Source: Effrenium voratum
Taxonomy: Eukaryota > Sar > Dinophyceae > Suessiales > Symbiodiniaceae
DNA: 64,000 nt
Direction: 5' to 3'
Assembly (NCBI GenBank): GCA_963377175.1
Contig: CAUJNA010000475.1
Span: forward strand, 62,001-126,000
Below the pieces are notes generated by a model. It had not been told where the DNA came from. It did not search any database and saw nothing but the letters and a program-made list of their open reading frames with translations. Each line of letters begins with the position of its first letter. The stretch's first letter is position 1. The translations under genes were made by a program, and so were the position numbers. Below are positions 59,456-64,000 of this stretch, in pieces.

Positions 59456-61020
59456 TGGTGGTTTCCTGGTTACTTGCTCTTGGAGATCTGGTGCTATCGC
59501 AGAGAGGGACGAGCGAACACACAGTCAAGCAGGCATGCTTATCATCTTGTTGCATCGCAAGGGGGGGTCCGAGCTCCAAGGTTTTTTCTGACCGGTTTCC
59601 AGAAAGAATGGTCCTGGAAGTAAAGCCTGGGTGAGTCGGGTCCCCAACCAAACCATTAGCTTGTAAGAGTTGTTCGCATCGTCCCTGCACTTGTCGAGCT
59701 CTCCTCGAAAAACTTGGTTGATGCATAGGAGCCTTTACCTACTTCGCTGACCTTGACAACTTGGAAAAAGTGCATGAACCCGGCCAGTTGATTACTGTGC
59801 TGCTGGAGCTGAGTGAACGCCAGGCCCAGAAGTTGTTGCCAGCGGCGTGCGCTGGAACGACGGCCGCCGGTCCTTCACCACACATGTGAACACCAATCTA
59901 ATCTGCGAACCATAAGCGCCAACTCCAAGATGAACCCGGCCAAGCTGGTGGTGTCCACTGCGCACCCAGAAATGGTAAGTTCTCACACGTTTCCGCGATG
60001 GAGCGGGGCTGGAGCTGACATTCAAAGCCAAGCTTGTTCCGGAATGGAGCGGCGTTGGGCGCATGGAGCAGGGCCATGCGTTGGCCATCTTGGGAGCACG
60101 CGGCGCGCTAGACACGACAGAGATGAAGACCCTGGATGACCAAGCTACTGCCGGCTCAAACACTGACAATTTGCTGGAGCTGCGCCGGGTGACAGAGGTG
60201 CGCGCCAAACGGGCACCTTTGCTGACGCTTGCCAATTTGGCGCGGCGTGTGTCTGCGTTGCTAGGCGAGGATGTCCCGGCCGTAACGCTACAAGGCGCAG
60301 TCTGCAAGTTTATGCAAGCGCTCTCTTGCTTTGCTTGTGGCAAGACCTTTAGCCGAGCTCGAGAAGAAGATAGCAACAAGAAGTGACATGTTTCCAGTCT
60401 CGCCCGCAGGCTGCTGGGACTGATGCGCAAGTTTCAGCAGAGTAGCGAGACGGCCACCAAATGCTGCGGTGATGGAAAAGTGCATTGAAAAGTTCCTTCG
60501 AAACTTCCTTTGGTTAATGCCAGGTGTTGGGCTGATTCACCCCGAATCCCCGGGGCCTTCACTCTCGAACATGGCATTGACATGGAATTTTCTCCTCGAA
60601 GTCGATGAACAACATCGATGCTTTTACCCGGCGTCAAGGAGATGGATGGACCCGATGTGTCCTCTTCCCAAAAAAGGGGACTTCCTGCAGGGACACACGG
60701 ACTGATTGTAACTATGTGTTGCTCACATAAGCTACACAAGTTCGCACCTTACATGAAGGAGACCAGCCTTTTTTGGGCTACACAGACCGGTCATGTTTTT
60801 TTGCTGTTTGGGGTCGAGGCTGGTGTAATTTGGGAATTTGGAAAATTATATTTTGGGAATTTGGGAATTTGGGATTTGAAATTTGGGATTGAGGGATTTA
60901 GGTGGTAAAATTGGTTGAGGTGCCGTGCGCCAGTTGGTTATATGGTTGAAGTGGTTGGTTGAGGGGATTTTATCTGAACTAAGGCATACCCTTTGGTAGG
61001 TGTTGAACGGCCTGGAAGGG
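59456..61020. other. Host DNA with possible small exons, no recognised gene
   Basis: Rightward frames at about 59735-59889 (LDNLEKVHEPGQLITVLLEL...) and 60063-60386 (a 107-aa open stretch with a CFACGKTF motif) have a balanced composition and could be exons of one host gene. There is no family match or clear splice context. 60835-60895 is a degenerate GGGAATTT repeat. Confidence 0.3.
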
Positions 61021-61029
61021 ACAGGACCA

Positions 61030-61166
61030 GGACATCATGGGAAACGTGAAAAGGACATGAAGGGGAAATCAAGGGGAAAGCCAGTAGTGAGATGACAGTT
61101 CCGGGTCATGCAGGGGCCGTGCCCGGACATCGAGGCAACTCAGGGGGGGACGTGACTGCAATGCAG

Positions 61167-61199
<33 letters not shown>

Positions 61200-61240
61200 G
61201 AGAGAGAGAGAGACAGAGACAAAGCCAGAGACAGAGCCAG
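61030..61240. repeat. Dispersed repeat with GA tail, copy 2
   Basis: Shares GTGAAAAGGACATGA...GGGTCATG...ATCGAGGCAACTCAGGGGG...CTGCAATGCA with 59205-59335, again followed by GA repeats. Confidence 0.6.
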
Positions 61241-61455
61241 AATCCGAGAAACAGAGAAAGAGACAGACAGAGAGAGCGACAGCGAGAGAGAGAGAAAAAG
61301 ACAGAGACTGAGAAAGAGAGACACAGAAAGACAGAGAGAGAGAGAGAGCAAGAAAGTGAGAGAGTAGAGAGGTTCGAATTGGGGTACCCTTTTTCTGTAG
61401 AGGGGCGTGGACAGGAAGGAGACAGGGAGACAGAAAGAGACACAGAAACAGAGAA

Positions 61456-61497
<42 letters not shown>

Positions 61498-61603
61498 AAG
61501 AAAGTGAGAGAGTAGAGAGGTTCGAATTGGGGTACCCTTTTTCTGTAGAGGGGCGTGGACAGGAAGGAGACAGGGAGACAGAAAGAGACACAGAAACAGA
61601 GAA

Positions 61604-61646
<43 letters not shown>

Positions 61647-61660
61647 AGAGGGAGAGGGAG
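61166..61660. repeat. GA-rich microsatellite with 148-bp tandem duplication
   Basis: GA/CAGA repeat tract. Within it a unit that includes GGTTCGAATTGGGGTACCC and TGTAGAGGGGCGTGGACAGG occurs twice with a 148-bp period (for example GAGCAAGAAAG at 61346 and 61494). Confidence 0.8.
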
Positions 61661-61680
61661 ATTGAGGAGAGAGAGGCTTG

Positions 61681-61775
61681 GGGGGATGGGGAGGATGGGG
61701 AGGATGGGGAGGATGGGGAGGATGGGGAGGATGGGGAGGATGGGGAGGATGGGGAGGATGGGGAGGATGGGGAGC
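61681..61775. repeat. 9-bp minisatellite (GGATGGGGA)n
   Basis: About 10 head-to-tail units. It lies directly after the GA tract. Open frames across it (repeating MGR or GWG) are repeat artefacts. Confidence 0.9.
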
Positions 61776-61799
61776 AGAGGGAGGGAGAGAGGACGACAG

Positions 61800-63340
61800 A
61801 ACGCACGAGGGAGACAAGGCAGAGAGGAAGAAGAAGAAAAGGGAGAGGACAATGTCGGCGGACTGAGCCGGAGGCTCTAAAGTACTCAAGTACATGCAGT
61901 GTGCAAACAAAGTTATTGTGGGAACGCCTCTGAAGCCGAGAAAACCCCACGGATGGTTTGGAATGCACCAAAGCTTTCCCAAACGAATGTATTTAATCAC
62001 GTCCTGAGGATCAGAGGCATGTCGTGCCAGTACCGCCGGCACCTACCGTGTCTCTCGGTCTCTCACTCCGACTCCGCATCCGTTGCCAGCCCGCCTCGAG
62101 CACGGAGTGCGACTGCATGGCCATGCCTGACATGCCAAACTAACCGATCCACGGCATCAAACAAGTGCCCATACACGAGCACCCTTGGCAAACATCTGCA
62201 GCACAGCCTACTCACATCTACGCAGTGCCGCAGTGCCGCAGTGCCGCCAAGCCCCTTTTCCATCTTCCTCTCCCCCTCCACCCCTCAGAAGCGCCGAGGA
62301 AGCGGCTGGGTCGGGGGATCTGCTCAACGGCTGACTCCAAGGCGTTGGAGGACCCGTCCATGTGCGGCATCACCAGACTGGCGTGGGTGGCGTGGGCGAC
62401 GGGGACAACGGCTCTTCCTGTTCAAAGGTACCAAATGTTCCTGCTCCCACATGGGCACCAGAAAACGAACGGTCGGCCTCCGGACAGATGAGAGCGCATA
62501 CGAATCCATCTCGGGCAGTTCCGCTTGGCTCGAGGCTAACTCTTCATGCACCTTGCCAAAGCTGAAACCACCGATGGGATTTCCGTTACTTGTTCCCGTG
62601 CTTAAACCACTTGAAACCTCCAAGACACCTCAGAGAGTCTTTGTCGCAGCTGCCCGAAGGAAATCTCCAGCTGCTCCTCGATGCAGCCAACCAAATCCAA
62701 ACATCCCGCCGCCCTGACCAGCCTGACTAGCCCCCAGAGAAGAGACCATACAACTACCTAAAAAAACATCAAGAAAACGGAACCCGCTATACAATTGACA
62801 AAAATAAACACAACAAAAACGGGACAAAACCCCGTAAATGACACATGGGCCATCGCCTCACCTCTCTCCTCCAGAGAGGTGAGGCTGTGGAGCCGCGACT
62901 GCGACTCACCGGTTGGCACACAGGAGGGCGCACACCGAAGCCTTAAATCGATTGGCGCATTCCCTATATCCATAAATATCCATAATCTTGCCTCAGAGTT
63001 AGGCAGCAAAGTGCCATAGGACCAAAAGTAAAGCTTGCATGGATTGCACTTATGTCCTGATCATCTTACCAGGTGCCTTTTGCCGGCGGACGCCCTTGGC
63101 CCATTTTGCTTGCTCAGTTCAAAGGTTCAAACGAGGCGCCATTTGCTTGGCTCTTTGGGCGCCGGCATGGCGCTCGGGCGCTGGGCCCCCCACTCTGGTT
63201 CGCTGGACAATTGGCTCTCTGTTGGTACGTGTTGCATCATGTTGCATCATGTTGCATCTACAGCTACGGGCAAGCCACGACAGAGATTCCGGCACAAACC
63301 CTCACTCGCGGAGTGATATGCACACACAAGACTGGGGCTG
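61800..63340. other. Host DNA without recognised genes
   Basis: A 272-codon rightward open frame (61899-62717) and shorter leftward frames exist, but composition (Arg/Ser/Pro) and lack of motifs argue against a gene. Short repeats include CAGTGCCG x4 (62223-62248) and CATGTTGCAT x2 (63230-63255). Confidence 0.4.
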
Positions 63341-63346
63341 GCTGAG

Positions 63347-63463
63347 AGGCTCAGTAGGCTCAGTAGGCTCAGTAGGCTCAGTAGGCTCAGTAGGCTCAGT
63401 AGGCTCAGTAGGCTCAGTAGGCTCAGTAGGCTCAGTAGGCTCAGTAGGCTCAGTAGGCTCAGT
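63347..63463. repeat. 9-bp minisatellite (GGCTCAGTA)n
   Basis: About 13 near-perfect units in a row. Confidence 0.9.
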
Positions 63464-63469
63464 CCTGAG

Positions 63470-64000
63470 GCCTCCCTTCTCCTTGACGGACTGCCGGAGA
63501 TTCCTGTCCGCACGCTGCAACTGCAAACCCGGTGCAACGCATTACGCGTTCGCGCGGCACGCATGGCGTTCCCATCGGAGTTGGCTGACCGGGCGACCCC
63601 GCGTGGGCAGCAAGGCACCCAAGTCCGAGAGGAGCAGCGAGTGCCGGGGGCGCCTCGGATCCGCAAACACCCGAAGGCACCCGAAAGCATCCCAAGGCAA
63701 AGCAACAAAGCGCTGAGACTTCTCCGAAATCCAAGATGCTTGCAACCGCGCCAATTCTCTCACTCTCAGGCCCCGGGCTGGCCGAGGAGCTGCACCAACT
63801 GCGCCAGTAACGCAGGCCTCAAACTCCGCGCGAACGATGCGAATGCCTTGCCTGAAAACGGCCTCCAAGATTGTGGTAGTGGTTGCGCAAGGAGATCACA
63901 TGTGGGATTGCATCATGTCGCAATGAAGCTCGGCTGTGCATGACCGATCTCGCAACTCTGAGGCTAGTGCTCGTAATTCTGGAGCACGTCGCCTGCAAGC
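63470..64000. other. Host DNA without recognised genes
   Basis: GC-rich sequence; no motif, RNA gene or repeat structure recognised apart from short GCACCCGAAAGC-like duplications near 63670. Confidence 0.4.

Noticed and set aside
61899..62717. 272-codon rightward frame
   Set aside because: Arg/Ser/Pro-rich, no motif, no recognised homology, overlaps other open frames in GC-rich DNA.

Overview
The window looks like dinoflagellate nuclear DNA carrying an endogenous DNA virus. The virus is interrupted by one retrotransposon, and a second, different retrotransposon lies in the flanking host DNA. The host assignment rests on several features. The background is GC-rich and dense in repeats. A Ty1/copia element has the gag and pol style seen in dinoflagellates. 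A tyrosine-recombinase retrotransposon is present. The pore of an ion-channel gene lacks the usual GYG signature. Sequences resembling the dinoflagellate spliced leader occur in the copia LTRs and near 47.08 kb. The viral DNA stands out as strongly AT-rich with short, densely packed genes on both strands.

Layout: 1-14290 is the right part of the virus (end of the major capsid gene, structural and unknown genes, packaging ATPase, broken cytosine methyltransferase, a 22/23-bp repeat block). An 8.04-kb copia element (2500-10538) sits inside one small viral gene. 14290-18288 is host DNA with a decayed polyprotein. 18289-18388 is exactly 100 N. 18389-28144 is viral sequence present once: broken family-B DNA polymerase, S74-type fibre, zinc-finger protein, penton-like protein, lipase, small ORFs and the intact major capsid protein. 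28145-46436 then repeats 1-18288 almost base for base, copia included, and the host DNA continues to 64000.

The viral gene set (double jelly-roll capsid protein, penton-like protein, A32/FtsK-HerA ATPase, family-B polymerase, lipase, S74 fibre, C5-methyltransferase, small zinc-finger proteins) fits a Polinton-like virus. Leaving out the copia element, at least 16 kb is visible; the other viral end lies beyond the gap. Many genes carry stops or frameshifts (polymerase, methyltransferase, penton-like protein, fibre, lipase, two small ORFs), so the copy appears to be decaying, although the capsid protein, ATPase and several structural-type ORFs are intact. Perfect or near-perfect AT hairpins lie at viral gene ends and may be 3'-end signals.

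The host part right of 42.4 kb holds a degenerate polyprotein (methyltransferase-like and dual-specificity-phosphatase-like domains), GA microsatellites, an exon-split ion-channel gene or pseudogene (47.9-50.0 kb), a repeat-rich stretch without recognisable genes, and a full-length tyrosine-recombinase retrotransposon with split direct repeats (53936-59022). The last 5 kb is mostly microsatellites and minisatellites.

The near-perfect 18.3-kb repetition around a 100-N gap may be a real tandem duplication or an assembly duplication; the sequence alone cannot decide.
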